DNA of 64,000 nt, taken from the NCBI GenBank assembly GCA_014529385.2, contig CM043954.1, positions 99,565,247 through 99,629,246 on the forward strand, in the 5' to 3' direction. The stretch's first letter is position 1. Each line of letters starts with the position of its first letter. A program made the position numbers and the translations under genes. A model generated the notes under the pieces. That model did not search any database and was not told the origin of the DNA. It was given only the letters and a program-made list of their open reading frames with translations. This document shows positions 33,548-46,138 of the stretch, piece by piece. This DNA is from Adiantum capillus-veneris. Its lineage: Eukaryota > Streptophyta > Polypodiopsida > Polypodiales > Pteridaceae.

Positions 33548-35909
33548 TGCTCGGGCAGCTCTGAAACGTATCGGCAAAGATCAAGCAAACACAACCATAT
33601 ATTTAAGAAAGAGAGAGAAAGGGGGAGGGGGTGCTTGTTGCATTAATACCTTCTTACAAATCTGTCATGACAAATCAAAGTGAGATTAGTATTTGTTCAA
33701 CATATCTTGCGTAAATTTCACCACAACACATCACAAGAAAGGCCAGGGGAGTCCTCTCCACCCTGTCGCCCTCTTACAGTATGTGGGATTTATGGCTAGA
33801 TTGATGACAACACCAGAGACAAGCTATCAAGAACTTAACAAAAAACACCAAGACACTTACGCATCATTGTTGTCCATTACTTCACGTTGGAAGGGAGACA
33901 AAGTATCCAAGCTTAGTCCAAATCCACCCTCCTTGATTCAGCAAATGTTGGGCTTACACTAGTAGGAGAAATGATAGATTTCCTACTCTCAATTGAATGA
34001 TCACTCTCTCTCTTACAATGGCATAGAGTTCCCTTGCTAATCCCCTATTACAACACATGCACATGCATAAGACAATGAGCTTCCACTCAAGAGCTCCTTC
34101 TAGAGAGGTTGAGCTTGGCTTCTCAAGCTATAGCATAGTGCTCTTGCTTATGGCTCCCCCTTTTGTGCTAGCCACACTCTCCTTTTATAGCAATTTTGAA
34201 GGATAGGGTTACTCCTCTAACCATGGTTGGGTTAGATTTTCAGCCATTTATCTAATTTCTTTTGCTTGGAATTATCAAGAAGTTGGTGGGGAAAGAGAGA
34301 GGAGAGAAATGGAGGTGATAGGACTTTTCATAGTGGGTTAGTGTTAGTAGAGTTAGTATTAATTTACAAATGGAATTGGATATTTACAATGGGAGTATCC
34401 ATGTAGGATACAAATAAGGAAGAAAACTCTTAAGAGGTAAGAAAAGGTGGATTTCTTACAAGGTTGATGCTCCAAGTGTCTTGAGTAGGGCCAATTTTGA
34501 CGCTTGTTGACGGTCCACTAGCTTTGACGGTACATTTTTTCTCCACTCCTCACCTTCCTTGAGAGACAAGGTAATTGAAGCTGAGTAATCAACCACCATG
34601 ATGCTGTCTTTTAAGAGAAGGGGCTGAATTTTGTGGTTTTTTTGATAGATATGGGTAAATTGGAGGAGGAAAAATGAGACTAGGTGGTCAATTTTGGAAT
34701 GGAATTGTGTGTGGGAGGTATGAGTTCACCATGGTTTCTCTTATTCTTCAAGGTTGAGGAGAAGGTGAGTAGGGTGCAGAGAGGAGTGGTGAGAGAGGTG
34801 GGGATGATGAGTGGAGAAGTGTGTGTGAAAGAGGAAAATGATAAAGTGGAAGAGAGAGTGTGGTTGCATAGCATGGGAAAACTGGGGTCCACTAATAAAA
34901 TCATAGCTCACAGCTCGTAGCTCAAAAAAATATGAAAACATTTGAGGCAAAAGTTCAGCCCACGAGCTACAACTTTTGTCTGTATCACCTTTTCTAATTC
35001 GGAGAGCAAGTGAGCTTTAAAAATTCAGCAAAACCGACCGTTTTTTTCCACTGCACAAGGTCCTTGTGGGGTCCTTCTTTGGATGATTCTTTTGAATACC
35101 TCCAAGAGTGGGCCCTCCATAGTGCATGTATGCATGCCACCTACCCTTGACCTTATTTGGTAGGTCTATAATTGAATATATTGTTGAGATCATGATATAA
35201 GTGAATAGTACAACTAAGAAAATCAAATATTGAGGGGTCTAAAAAATATGTACATGTCAAATATAAATAATATAAGTGGAAAAAATATAAAGGGGTCAAA
35301 AGAAGTCTCTCTCATTATGAGGCTATCATAAAAAGATAAATATTTTTGGTGTTCTAATTTTTTAGAATAAAAACAAAATAGATGTAGGAAGGGAAAAATC
35401 ACAATAGTGAAAAAAATATACACATAAATAAACTAGTTTTTTTTGGATTTTTGTTGGGGTGGAGTTACACCAAATATAAGAGAAGCTTACATGAAATTAT
35501 TTCTATATGGAATAAAGAGTATGAAAAATGGTAAGAAAAATTGTGGTAATGGTGAGGCAATGTACAGAGCATAAATAACACACACCTAGGTAGAAATATT
35601 TAAATAAATACCAAAATAATTATGAAAAAATCTTTTATTTAGGCCCTATATACATAGAAATATTTACATACGCATGGGCCATAATATACTTATATATATT
35701 TATTATTTTTTTTATTTTTTTGGCTCAACTAGCCCAATGACTAGCTAATTGAGGGTTTTTTATTTCAGTAAGGAGATATGGGAAAAGTCCCCTAACTCAC
35801 ACACACCTATATACAGTGAAAGGGTGAGGGTAACCACAGTGTTTGAGTGATTTGATAGGGTGAGATAACTCACTATGGCAATTACAAAGAGCCGAAAAAA
35901 CGGCTATCA
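33310..35909 (-). mobile_element. 5' LTR of element C
   Basis: 2,600 bp, near-identical to 23756-26342. It contains a 60-bp GA tract (33484-33543). Short ORFs in both LTRs on both strands (for example around 34680-34950) are conserved only because the LTRs are recent copies. Confidence 0.92.
33484..33543 (+). repeat. (GA)n in the 5' LTR of C
   Basis: About 60 bp, compared with 28 bp in the sister LTR. Confidence 0.95.
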
Positions 35910-36646
35910 ATACAAAGCATCCATGTTGCCCTTTACACATGCATGGAGGAGGATTATTGGTGAATAAAGCAATATATACATGGTGGGAGTAGTGTATGGA
36001 CTATTCATGGATTTTAGCTCAATGAGCACATGGTGTTAGAATAATGAGTAAAAATAAATAAAAAATATGGAGGAATTATGGATATGGAAAGATATTGGAA
36101 TCATATGATATGGTATTTTGGGTGAAAGAGGAAAAGGTATGCAAGTAAATAATATAATAAACGCGACTAAGGGAGTAGAAATCAATTTTTTGTTTTCACG
36201 AGGGTGAGGGTGAAAATGTGGGGGTGATTTGTAAAAGAAAAATATGAGGTTAGAGTATCTACACATTGGCAAAAAATATACTTATGGTGTAAGAGGATGA
36301 AAGAAGGCATACACAGGTTTAATAAAACACACACCTAAGTATAAATATTTAAATAAAATACCATAATAATTATTAAAAATCCATATATTTAGGCCATATA
36401 TACAATGCAATATTTACACACAAATGAGCCATAATATATTTTATTTTTTTCTATTTTATTATTTTTTTGGCTCAACTAGCCTAGTGACTAGCTAGCTGAG
36501 GGTTTTAAGAAGATATGGGAAAAGCCCCCTAACTCACACACGCCTATGTACAATGAAAAGGTAAGAATAGCCACAGTGTTTAAGTGATGTTGGTAGGGTG
36601 GGGTAACTCACTATGGAAATTACGGAGAGCCAAAAAACAACTATCA
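35910..36646 (-). mobile_element. Solo LTR D, second part
   Basis: It continues D after the C insertion and aligns with the last 0.7 kb of the C LTR, ending ...aacaactatca like C's ...aacggctatca. The first four bases are the second target duplication copy of C. The CCAA duplication follows at 36647. Confidence 0.8.
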
Positions 36647-36650
36647 CCAA

Positions 36651-37364
36651 GAAGAGAGAGAGGTTGGCATTTTACACTAACTACTTTTTGCCACACACAC
36701 ACACACACAACTCATGTGTTGAGCAAGAACTCCATCTCCTTCTCCAAGCATTGAGAATTAGAGGCCTACACCAAGAACTCTTGGCTATGGAATGCAAATC
36801 CAACCAAGAGCCAAGCTTCAATGGCATGCTCATCTCCTCTACCATGCTAATTACTAAGCTAAGTTATGCTATTTGAGTGATTATGGAGAATACTTCTTTC
36901 TTGTAAGATACATCTTCTTCTTCTCAATCTTTCCTCACTCCCGGCTAGCTCTCACCATCTTTGAAGGTGTGTGAGGTCTTGGGACTGAGGCTAGGACCAC
37001 TAGGTGTGTTTTTCAAGCATAATTTGGTGCATGAAGCTTCCATCTTCATTGCACCAACAAGTTTTGTTAAGAAACACAAAGATTGTATTGTACAAAAGTC
37101 TCCTTTAATTGGAGAAGCTATAATACAAAGCCTTTTTGGAGGGGGGACTGGCTCAATGTAAATCTGATCCTCAACTATTGTCAATTGTTCTACTTCTCTC
37201 TCTTTTCAAGTATTGTCTATGCTCAACTAGCTAGATGTAATTGCTATGTTTCTTTCTTCAACTAAGTACTCTCTCTCTTCTTGTTAGTAACTTGTTCTTA
37301 ATGAAATGCTCACTATGTTATCATTTTCCACTACACACAAGTTACTAGTGTCTTAAATGTTACA
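36651..37364 (+). mobile_element. LTR E, right piece (A/B family)
   Basis: It aligns with the 3' half of the A and B LTRs: the gcaaatccaaccaagagcca segment, tttgaaggtgtgtgaggtct, the ggagaagctataatacaaag segment, and a terminus cactacacacaagtt...ttaca at 37364 like B's. It is on the + strand. There is no primer site after it; copia coding sequence H follows at once, so E is a solo LTR or fragment inserted into H. Confidence 0.7.
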
Positions 37365-39362
37365 TGTCGTGGGTTGTATAAGCTCACTTTGTATGACAAG
37401 TGTGGGTAGAATTTCGCAAATGAAATTGTGGATTCAAAGGCTATTTCAGATGCAAAATTTTGGCATGCATGTTCTGGTCATCTGAATTTTGTCAGTTTTC
37501 TGTGATTGCAAAAATCTGATATGGCTGCTTCTTTGCCACCTCTTGAAGCACATGTCAAACATATTTGTGAAGGTTGTATTTTGGGTAAGATGCAGCGTTT
37601 GAAGTTTTCAAAGGATGGTTCAGTTAGGTCCATATGCAAGTTACAGCTTGTGCATAATGATGTTAGTGGGCCCATGCAAACTTCATTCTTGGGCAATTAC
37701 CTTTACCTTATGACTTTCATTGGAAATTACTCCAGGCATGCATGGGTGTATCCGCTTAAAGAAAAGTCTGAAGTTTTATGTGCTTCAAAAGAAAATTGGT
37801 TATGGTTGCAATGTCTTGAAATGTACTATGGGCACCCTCCGTTCCAATCAAGGGGGGGAACATATGTCTCATTAATTTAATGCATTTCTAGCTATTCCTG
37901 GGACAAAACACCAATGTAGAGTGCCTTATATGCCTCATCAAAATGGTATTGTTGAGATGAAAAACAAGTCACTTACGAAAATGGCAGGATGGTCAAAATT
38001 CAAGCCTTGCCGCATTTTTTTTGGCTTGAGGCCATCATGTGTGCCACTTATGTACTAAATAGATGTCCTACAAAATCTTTGCAATCTATTACTCCATATG
38101 AAGCATGTCATGATAGAAAGACTTCTACTGAGCACATGATAGAAAGCCTTCTATTGAGCACATGCGTGTTTTTTGTTGTTTGGCATATGCTTTGGTTCCA
38201 CAAACACAACACAAGAAATTGGATGATAAGATTGTCAAATGTATTTTTGTTGGTTATAGTGCTAAAATCAAAGGTTACATGTTGTATCATCCTCAAACAA
38301 AGCATATCCTGGTCTCACGAGATGTTGTGTTTGTGGAAGACTCTGTTTAGTCCTTGCTATCATGTAGTAGAGAAAATAATGTAACCTCACATGATATTTA
38401 TGACACTCTGTTGCCTCTTTTCAGTGGTGGAAGTTCAAATGTAAATTCCAATGAGGCAAATGTACAGCCTATGGGGAATTTTAAAAATGTTACAGATCAG
38501 CCTATTAATGATGCAGATGTACATGATGTACTTGATGAGGAAAGGATTGAGAATGAGCAGGGCCAGAGGTATGCCTAAATGGCTAGTGCATAATTTGTGT
38601 GATAGTAAATTGGATGCACCTTTGTCTAGCGTACTCGTTCACGTTCTTGCCATGCATCTTATGCTTTGCCTGCGTCTAGCTTACATGATGTTGGGGAACC
38701 TCTGTCTTTTGATGAAGCACAAAATTCAAAAAATTGGATCGCTGCCATGCAATTAGAATATGATGCACTTATAGAAAATGACACATGGACTTTATGTGAT
38801 TTGCCTCCTCACAAAAAGGCCATTGGTACAAAGTGGGTTTACGAGTTGAAATGCAAGCCGGATCATGAGATTGATCTCTATAAGGCTCGACTTGTTGCAA
38901 AAGGTTATGCACAACAAAAAGGCATAGATTATGAAGAGACTTTTGCTCCCACTTCTCATATGAATACCTTGCATTTTCTATGTGCATTGGCAGCTCATTT
39001 TGGTTGGGATGCACATTATTGAATGGTAACATATTTGAGGCAGTTTATGAAACGCATCCTTGTGGTTTTCTCAAGAAAGGAAAAAAGGACAAAGTGTGCA
39101 AATGTAAGAAAGCTTTGTATGGGTTGAAGCAATCTCCTCGTGCTTGGTATGAGAAGGCTAACACTCATTTGGTCAAACAAGGCTTCTGTAACAGTCCAAT
39201 AGAAAGCACATTGTATGTAAAGCGTGAGGATGATGTACTTCTCATTGTGGTTCTCTATGTAGATGATTTGTTGATCACTAGACCAAATGAGAGATATATC
39301 GTTGAATTTAAGAGGCTGATTTGAATGCTACTTTCAAGATGAAAGATTTGGGACTGTTGCAT
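37365..39362 (+). pseudogene. Element H: Ty1/copia pol remnant
   Basis: Order on +: gag-pre-integrase/zinc region (FWHACSGHLNF, then CEGCILGKMQRLKFS, 37460-37610), integrase core (HNDVSGPM..., 37640-37980, with a decayed MPHQNGIVEMKNK), integrase C-terminal CLAYALVPQTQHKKLDDK...VGYS (38165-38350), and an RVT_2 reverse transcriptase (NWIAAMQLEYDALIENDTW, 38726-39020; ALYGLKQSPRAWY and the catalytic LYVDD, 39110-39260). It is broken by several frameshifts and stops. The reading ends at FKMKDLGLLH near 39362, so the rest of the reverse transcriptase, RNase H and LTR are missing on the right; the left end is cut by LTR E. Confidence 0.85.
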
Positions 39363-39806
39363 CTCTCTCTCCTACTCAAATGCCCTGTATAACTCCTCTC
39401 TATATTCCCTCTCTTTGATCCTACCAAGTGAGTCTCTCCCTCATTACAGAACAAGCTCACACGACCTACCTCCGGTGGGTCTCGTTCGCTCTTACCAAGG
39501 GGTCATTCCTATACAGTATCTCAAGCTCACTCATCTGAGCATGTGTGTAAAAAACCATGTCTCTAGTGGATCTCATTCACTTTTACCAATAGAGTCAAGC
39601 GTATATAGTTTACCAACTCAAACATATGAGTATATGTGTACATACCTACTACGAGGGAGAGTTACATTTGAACCACCCCACAACCCTTCTCTCTCCTCTA
39701 ACATGTACATGGTAAATCAAGAGTATACCAAGGTTCACTTGCAAAAAATAGAACTCAATGAATTCAAAATCTACAACATCTTGCACTATAATATCATCAT
39801 CTATGT

Positions 39807-39920
39807 AATTGAACCATAATTAATAGTTTTTCCTCAAACCATAATCAAAATCAAGCAAGGAGTAATTGAAGCATAATTAATAGTTTTTCCTCAAACCATA
39901 ATTGAAATCAAGCAAGGAGT
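39807..39920 (+). repeat. 57-bp tandem duplication
   Basis: Copies 39807-39863 and 39864-39920 differ at a few bases. Confidence 0.9.
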
Positions 39921-40045
39921 TTGTCTGTAGAGAGGGAGAGGGAGAGACTCCAGTACATTCTAAGATGTGTGTGAAGAAGAAGAAGAAGAAGAAGAAGCAG
40001 GTTAAAGAGAGGGACAATTATTGCCAAAGTTTTGTTTATTACTAA

Positions 40046-40152
<107 letters not shown>

Positions 40153-40469
40153 AAAAAGACCGCAATATTGGGTTTGGGGGGGGATAATGTATAGAGCAAG
40201 GTAGAGAGGAGAGTTCTCTTGAGCTACGAGCATGGGCTACTCTTGAATTGCCAGCACGTGGAGAGAGCATATAATTCCAATATCAATTTGCATGCAATGT
40301 GCAAATCCTTCTTAAGTGGGATTTGTATTAATAAAGTGCAATGGCACTATAAGAGTGCTTCAATGGGCTTCTTAAAAGAGACGCAACAACATGGATCTAT
40401 CACTCCTAAGAAGGAAACCATGATTATTGCTCTCATGATTTGTACCCTACAATGCAAAACTTAATGATG

Positions 40470-40474
40470 TTAAA
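40470..40474 (+). other. Target-site duplication of element A (left)
   Basis: TTAAA, matched by 57372-57376. Confidence 0.85.
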
Positions 40475-41772
40475 TGTCACTAACCAACCCAAATGATTTT
40501 CTCATATTAAACTGATCATTTAATGTGGGAGAATAAACGGGAAGGATATAGACATGTGCTTATATATCTATCTCAACACGAGGCCAATGGTAAAGGGGCC
40601 CAAATGAGATATGGTATGTCAAAAGAGAAAGGCTAGCCAATGGAGCTTAAAGACCTTATGGTTAGCTTCATTGACAACCTCCAATTTAGTGTTAAATATT
40701 CCTTTGACCTTAGGTAAGCTAGGGATGAGCTTGAGGTGGGAACGTGCAATCAATATGTCCACTCTTCTGAATGTATGTCCTCTGTGTGAGACACAAAACA
40801 CATGTTAAGACAAATACAAAAGATGCAGGATATAGATTAAACTTAAAGAGAAGTAGAGCTAACTTTATGTTCTACATCATAAATGTATTGGAGTCCTACG
40901 TAGTGCAAGAAGTACCCTTGATTGGCATCCTAAAAACAATGATCCATAGCTTTGCGTTCTTTTCCTCTTAGAATAAGGATTTTCTTCTGCTGGATAGCTC
41001 AAATCACAAACCAAAAAATGATGCACGTGACTGTTAACCTCTATGAACACCATGCCAAGTTTCTTCTGTGCACCAACACATTTCCTTTTCTCTTCTTGTT
41101 GGATGGCTTCTCCCCACTCATCGACATCTGTGCATAACCGTGACATGACCACATAACTTGCAAAGTCTTTCCACAAACACTCTATGCTATGGAGTGCAAA
41201 TCCAACCAAGAGCCATGCTTCAATGCTTAATCTTTCTATCTTCGCTACTATGCTATTATGTATGCTAGCAAGAAGAGTGATGATAAGTGATGAACTAAAT
41301 ATTTCTCCTATGAAATGTTTCTTCTTCCTCTTCCCTACCCTCATTCCCTACTAGCTCTCTCCACCTTCGAGGTGTTTGGGGTTTTGGGACTGAGGCTTGG
41401 GAATGTTAATACTTTCCACAAAGTTTATGTTATGCTCGTGATGAATGAAGATTTCCATCTTCATTGCATCACCTAGCTCACAAGGAACACAAATATTGTA
41501 TTATAACAAGTCTCTCTTGATGGGAGAAACTATAATATAAATGCCTATTGGAGGGGGGACTACCGGCTCCACATAAATCCGGTCCTCAAGTGTTGTCATG
41601 TTTTCTAAACTCTCTCTCTTGCAAAAATATTGTTCATGCCAAGATAACTAAATGCTATGTTTATGTTTCTACCATCGATTATGTTCACCTGCTATGTTCA
41701 CAAAGTAATTTCACAAGAGTACTTTCTCTAATTTTTGCTACTCTCAAAAGTTAATAGGCCAATTCCATTACA
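40475..41772 (+). mobile_element. 5' LTR of element A
   Basis: 1,298 bp, TGTCACTAACC...CCATTACA. It aligns with 55538-57371, which is about 0.5 kb longer through repeat expansion. Divergence is much greater than between the C LTRs. Confidence 0.88.
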
Positions 41773-41773
41773 T

Positions 41774-41784
41774 TGAAATCCGAG
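41774..41784 (+). other. Primer binding site of element A (decayed)
   Basis: tgaaatccgag follows the LTR after one base and matches TGGTATCAGAG (initiator-Met tRNA) at most positions. The intact version is present in B. Confidence 0.65.
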
Positions 41785-42186
41785 CATTTGGTTTCTCTTT
41801 TCTTGCTTAAGAAGAGAGGTCCTTAAGTAGCCTATAAATGGTTGATTTTGTTAATTATATTAGGGTAAGTGAGATTGGGATCTATTATCAGTTTTGTTGA
41901 GCCCACTATGTGGGATTTGGTGTACACCATGAGAGATTTGGACTTAATAATAGGGTCTTTTTAGACTTGCCTACGGTTTTACCCTTATTGAGCCATAAGA
42001 AGTCTAAAAGGAGCTAGCCCTCTGAAATTCTACAATATTAGACCCACTCCACTACTCTCTATAATTAACCACTTCGAGTCGTGGGTGTAGATACTTAACT
42101 GCCAATTTTCAAAGGCTAAGAGGAGTAGCAACTAAGGTTTTGAATTTCCAAAGCATACACTAAGTAAGTACACAAATTTTGTTCAC
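41785..42186 (+). other. 5' leader of element A
   Basis: Non-coding sequence between primer site and gag ATG, with no recognisable motif. Confidence 0.6.
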
Positions 42187-42442
42187 ATGGCTGACAATAA
42201 CCACGAGAGTAGAATGAACATTGATAGCTTTGATTTTGCACATGAAGGTGCTAATGATGTTGCCTCCATCTTTGTCAATTACCTTGTTACTAGGTTGCAT
42301 CAAGATATGGGTAACCATGTTGCAAGCCGGAGCTACTGAGATTTGCACTTATGGGATTTCCCTTCCTCTCCGAGAGAAGAGAGAGCTTAGGAGGCATCTT
42401 GAAGAGACCCCCAAAAGAAGATTCTCTCCTATACGAGAGGAG
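42187..42442 (+). pseudogene. Gag N-terminus of element A
   Basis: It starts MADNNHESRMNIDSFDFA, the counterpart of MAADNSKESEINIDNFDFA in B. A frameshift follows near 42330; the next frame gives RHLEETPKRRFSPIREE, matching KPPCETSKRGLSAIREE of B. It ends abruptly at about 42443 where B's LTR begins. Confidence 0.75.
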
Positions 42443-43801
42443 GCTTTGTATTATGGTTTCTCCCATCAAGAGAGACATTGTACAATACAATTCTTGTGTT
42501 CCTTCAAGACTAGCTAGTGCAATGAAGATGAAATATTCATGCACTAAGAAAAACACTTATCAAACACAACATCAATTGTCTCCGGTCTCAGACCCAAGAC
42601 CTCACACACCTTCAAAGATGGTGAGAGCTAGCGGGGTATGAGAGTAGATTGAGAGGAAGAAGGAGTATTCTTACAAGAAAGATGTACATCTCCTCACATA
42701 ATCACTCATATTATCATAGCTTAGCTTAGTAATTAGAATGGTAGAGGAGATGAGCATGCATTGAAGCTTGGCTCTTGGTTGGATTTGCATCACAAAGCCA
42801 AGAGTTGTTGGTGTAGGCCTCCCTTGTCACAAGCTTGGAGTAGGTGGTAAGCTTTCCATTAAAGCTTGAGAAGGAGAGAGAGTCTTCTTTACTTCACACA
42901 TGAGATTGTGTGAGTGTGTGTGTGTGTGATAATGCCTTGCATAAATCAGCCCCTCTCTCTCTTGGTCGACCCCTCTTGCTATTTGCTCATGCTACAGTCT
43001 CATTGGACCTCCCCATGCCTAGCCAATGGTAATTAAGCAGTATAAGTGATAGCCTTCTGATATGTGTTCCCCTTTCCCCTTTTGTGAGAGCTTTAGGTAA
43101 TTAATAAATTCAATTAAACTCTCATTGGACCCCTTTGCCCCCTAGCCAATAGGAATCAGGAAAGAAATTGGGCTACTGAATGCTCATTGGTCCCCTTGGG
43201 AAACTGTCCCAATAGTCTTCTAGAGAGATTGATTCTCATTGGTTCTTTTATTAAGTGTTTTTAAATTAATTAAACTAGATTTAGTCTAGCCTAATTCTCA
43301 TTGGTCCACCTCCAAGGCCATCCAATAGGAATTGAGTACACCTTGTGGGCATCTAGGCTAGGGAGCTGACATGTGTCCCTTTTTCCCCTTGTGTACAAAG
43401 GGAGCTTGTGTGTGTGTGTGTGAGTTTCTCTCTCATCCCCTACTTGCTAGGCTCGCCCCCTCCTATGTAGGGATTGAAAAAGACTTTTGGGACACACACA
43501 AAGCATTCAATTTTCCCAAAGTTTGACCTTTGGATACAACCTTTGAATTTTGGAACCTTAGCATTTTGGAAGTCTTAATGGGCTGAACCTTAGGGTCTTT
43601 TAATCCCATTGTTTCACATGGCTCTTTTGCAGATGACCCCCCCTTTGGATCCCTATTTTCCCTCCTTTGGATCCCTACTGTGGCCGGTCTGCTAGCTTAA
43701 CCAATATTCTAGCTTCTTCTCCCCTGGCACTTCCCCATATTAAATGATCAGTTTAGCATGAGAAAATCATTTAGGAGAATTAGATATTGATTATTATGAC
43801 A
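42443..43801 (-). mobile_element. 3' LTR of element B, end truncated
   Basis: Aligned with 49338-50926. The first ~240 bp on + (the LTR's own 3' end) are missing and A's gag also lacks a few hundred bases here, so one deletion removed both sides of the junction. The right end is ...gattattatgaca at 43801. Confidence 0.85.
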
Positions 43802-43817
43802 TTACCTCCCTCTTGAA
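43802..43817 (-). other. Polypurine tract of element B
   Basis: On the minus strand CAAGAGGGAGGTAA precedes TGTCATAATAATC. Confidence 0.8.
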
Positions 43818-44198
43818 ATCATAGTTGTCCTCGACTATGGTGAAGATAAAGCGTATTCATGAGTCCTTTTCTTAGCGGGTAGAGGATCCCTATGTTACCC
43901 TATGACATCATTCGACAATGGATGACTAGTCCATTTGGCGCTTGAGAGCCTGAGGCTGCCGCAAGCATGTCTACACATTAGTCCTATCAATCTTCTATAG
44001 TGGAGTGACAAGCTCTACTTGGTGTTTGGGAGAAGTCGTCTCCGCAAACTTGATCTAAGCATGCATACTACTTCATTTTTGTGCACAATAAAGAAAAAGA
44101 GAGTCTTATAAGACAAAAAAATTGTTCAATTTTAACATTTTGTACATTTGCTTACTCTTGGGAAGCATTGTAAGCATTGACAAGGTTTAGGTTATCCT

Positions 44199-44830
44199 TT
44201 AATTGTATGCCTTGCATCCATCTAGCATCTTCAAAAGGATAATTTTTAAACTTAATAAGATTTCGTCGAGGATAGTCTTACCACCTCTTAGTACCTTGTC
44301 TTCATGTCGGAGAATGGACTCCGGCTGCAGCACCTCTTCTTGGTCCTCGATCTCCGGTGGGTCTTCAGTAGTTGGTTCTTGAGGTGGCTCTTCTTTGTAA
44401 GGCTTTAATAGGCTCACATGGAAATCATTGTGTATGATCCAATGATTGGGAAACTTGAGTTGATAGGCCATCTCATTGATTGGCCTAAGAATCTGGAAGG
44501 GACCATAGTACCTTTTTTCTAGTTTAGCATAGTACTTTTGGTCCGTTGTGTGCTTTAATCGAGCCTTGGGAAATTTTAATAAGACCCAATCGTTTTCTTT
44601 AAAGGATTCGGATCTTTTGTGCTTGTCAGCAGCAACCTTTTGCCTTTGTTGTGAGATAGAGATAGCATCCTTAATCTTTTGAAAAGATTCTTATAGGTCT
44701 CGGCTATACTCATCTGCAGCGAAGATCTTCCCATGTACCTTAAGTAGCAAGGGACTTTTTTATCTTTCCTCAATTACCTCGAAAGGTGCTTTTCCTGTGG
44801 AAGTATGTACAGTGTTATTGTAAGCATACT
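44199..44830 (-). pseudogene. Integrase C-terminus and chromodomain-like tail of B
   Basis: The frame 44471-44199 includes MAYQLKFPNHWIIHNDFHVS (the usual end of the gypsy integrase, YxLxLP...HxVFHVS) and ILRHEDKVLRGGKT. The next codons, in another frame, give a KNYPFEDARWMQ-like chromodomain reading. Chromodomains in this lineage are thought to direct insertion into particular chromatin. Frameshifts separate this from the integrase core. Confidence 0.65.
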
Positions 44831-44833
44831 CCA

Positions 44834-45416
44834 CTAAGGTAAGTACTTCTCCCATTGGGATCTTTCATCTACTTCCGTTACATAGGCTTTTAGTAGATCG
44901 AGAATTGTTAGGTTAGCTATTTCACTTTGGCCATCCGTTTGTGGATGATAGGCCGAAGAGAAGTTTAGCCTTGTCCCTAAATTCTCAAAGAGACCCTTCC
45001 AGAAATTACTGGTCATTCTACGATCTCTATCCGACACTATGGACATTGGCAAGCCATGGTATTTGAATATTTGTGAAATGAAGAGGGTTTCCATTTGATG
45101 GGCTTTAATAGTCTTTTTGACAGGTATAAAATGAGCTTGTTTATTGAACCTGTCAACTATCGTCCATATTCTCATATTACCATGGATAGACTTAGGCAAT
45201 CCAAAGATAAAATCCATGGATATGCTCTCCCATGGTGAATTAGGGATTGGCAAGGGTTGAAGCAATCCAGGTTGCTTTACTCTATCAAATTTTGTCTTTT
45301 GGCAATTGACATAGAGAAGATAACCATCTTATAAAATAAATGGTTCTTTTTTCTTCCCTAATGCAAGGGCTGAAATCACATCTCTAAAATCGGGATCAAT
45401 AGCATACTCACCTATC
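44834..45416 (-). pseudogene. Integrase core of B, zinc finger deleted
   Basis: The open part 45265-44834 holds SMDFIFGLPKS, IVSDRDRRMTSNFW and AYHPQTDGQSEIAN, so D, D and E are all present. Upstream, near 45310, the reading jumps from DGYLLYVN directly to CQKTKFDR. In A about 60 codons lie between these points, including the His/Cys zinc-binding residues, so B has lost that finger. Confidence 0.75.
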
Positions 45417-45418
45417 AT

Positions 45419-46138
45419 TCAAGATAGATCATTGTGAGTTGCTATGGAAACCGCATTCACTCTCGGCCGTCTTGAGAGTGCATCTGCTACTTGATTATGC
45501 TTGCTAGCAATGTCAACAATATGAAAATGAAATTGCGAAAGGAAATTTTCCCACCTCATTTGTTTGCCAGAGAGCTTGGTCTGCATCATGAAGTACTTAA
45601 GACTTTGGTGATCCGTTCTCAGAATGAAAGGAGTCCCCAATAAATAGTGCTTCCATGAGTCTAACGCATGTAGAACTGCAAGGAGTTTCTTTTCATATAT
45701 GCCTAGAGCTTGCTCAAAAGAGTCGAGCCTTTGAATTTCATAGCCTATGGCGTGCCCTTCTTGAAGCAAACCAGCTCCACGGCAATCACCACAAGCATCA
45801 CATTGGACCTCAAATGGTTTTGAGAGATCCGGTAGTGTAACCACAGGTTGAGATAAGCTTTTCTTTAAGCTTTTCAAAGCATTGTTCTCCTTAGCAGACC
45901 ATGTACACCTAACACTTTTCTTTGTTAATTCATGTAATGGTCCCACAATTTGGGAGAACTTTCCTATGAAGCATCTATAGTATGCACACATACCTATAAA
46001 GCTTCTTAGTTCATGAAGATTGTTTGGTTTAGGCCATCCTTTTACTACCTCTAACTTTGATGGATCCATTTGGATGCCATCTTGAGAGATAATGTGACCT
46101 AAATACTGAATCTCTTGCAAAAAAAATTCACTTTTCTT
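45419..46138 (-). pseudogene. RT thumb/connection and RNase H of B
   Basis: It continues the reverse transcriptase frame after a TGA at about 46136-46138: LQEIQYLGHIISQDGI, then RNase H with CDACGDCRGAGLLQ, YEKKLLAVLHAL and LRTDHQSLKYF, and NQVADALSRR at the end. The catalytic Asp/Glu/Asp positions are kept. It has a single RNase H, unlike the Tat elements here. Confidence 0.8.

Larger units (their letters stand above)
23756..35909 (-). mobile_element. Element C: near-complete Tat-like Ty3/gypsy retrotransposon
   Basis: A 12.15 kb element on the minus strand with both LTRs, primer site, polypurine tract, matching target duplications and a full gag-pol. The two LTRs are almost identical, so insertion is recent relative to everything else here. 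Protein order is gag, zinc knuckle, protease, reverse transcriptase, degenerate RNase H, second RNase H, integrase: the Tat group. It carries two extra related ORFs between 5' LTR and gag. It sits inside an older solo LTR (D) of its own family. Confidence 0.92.
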
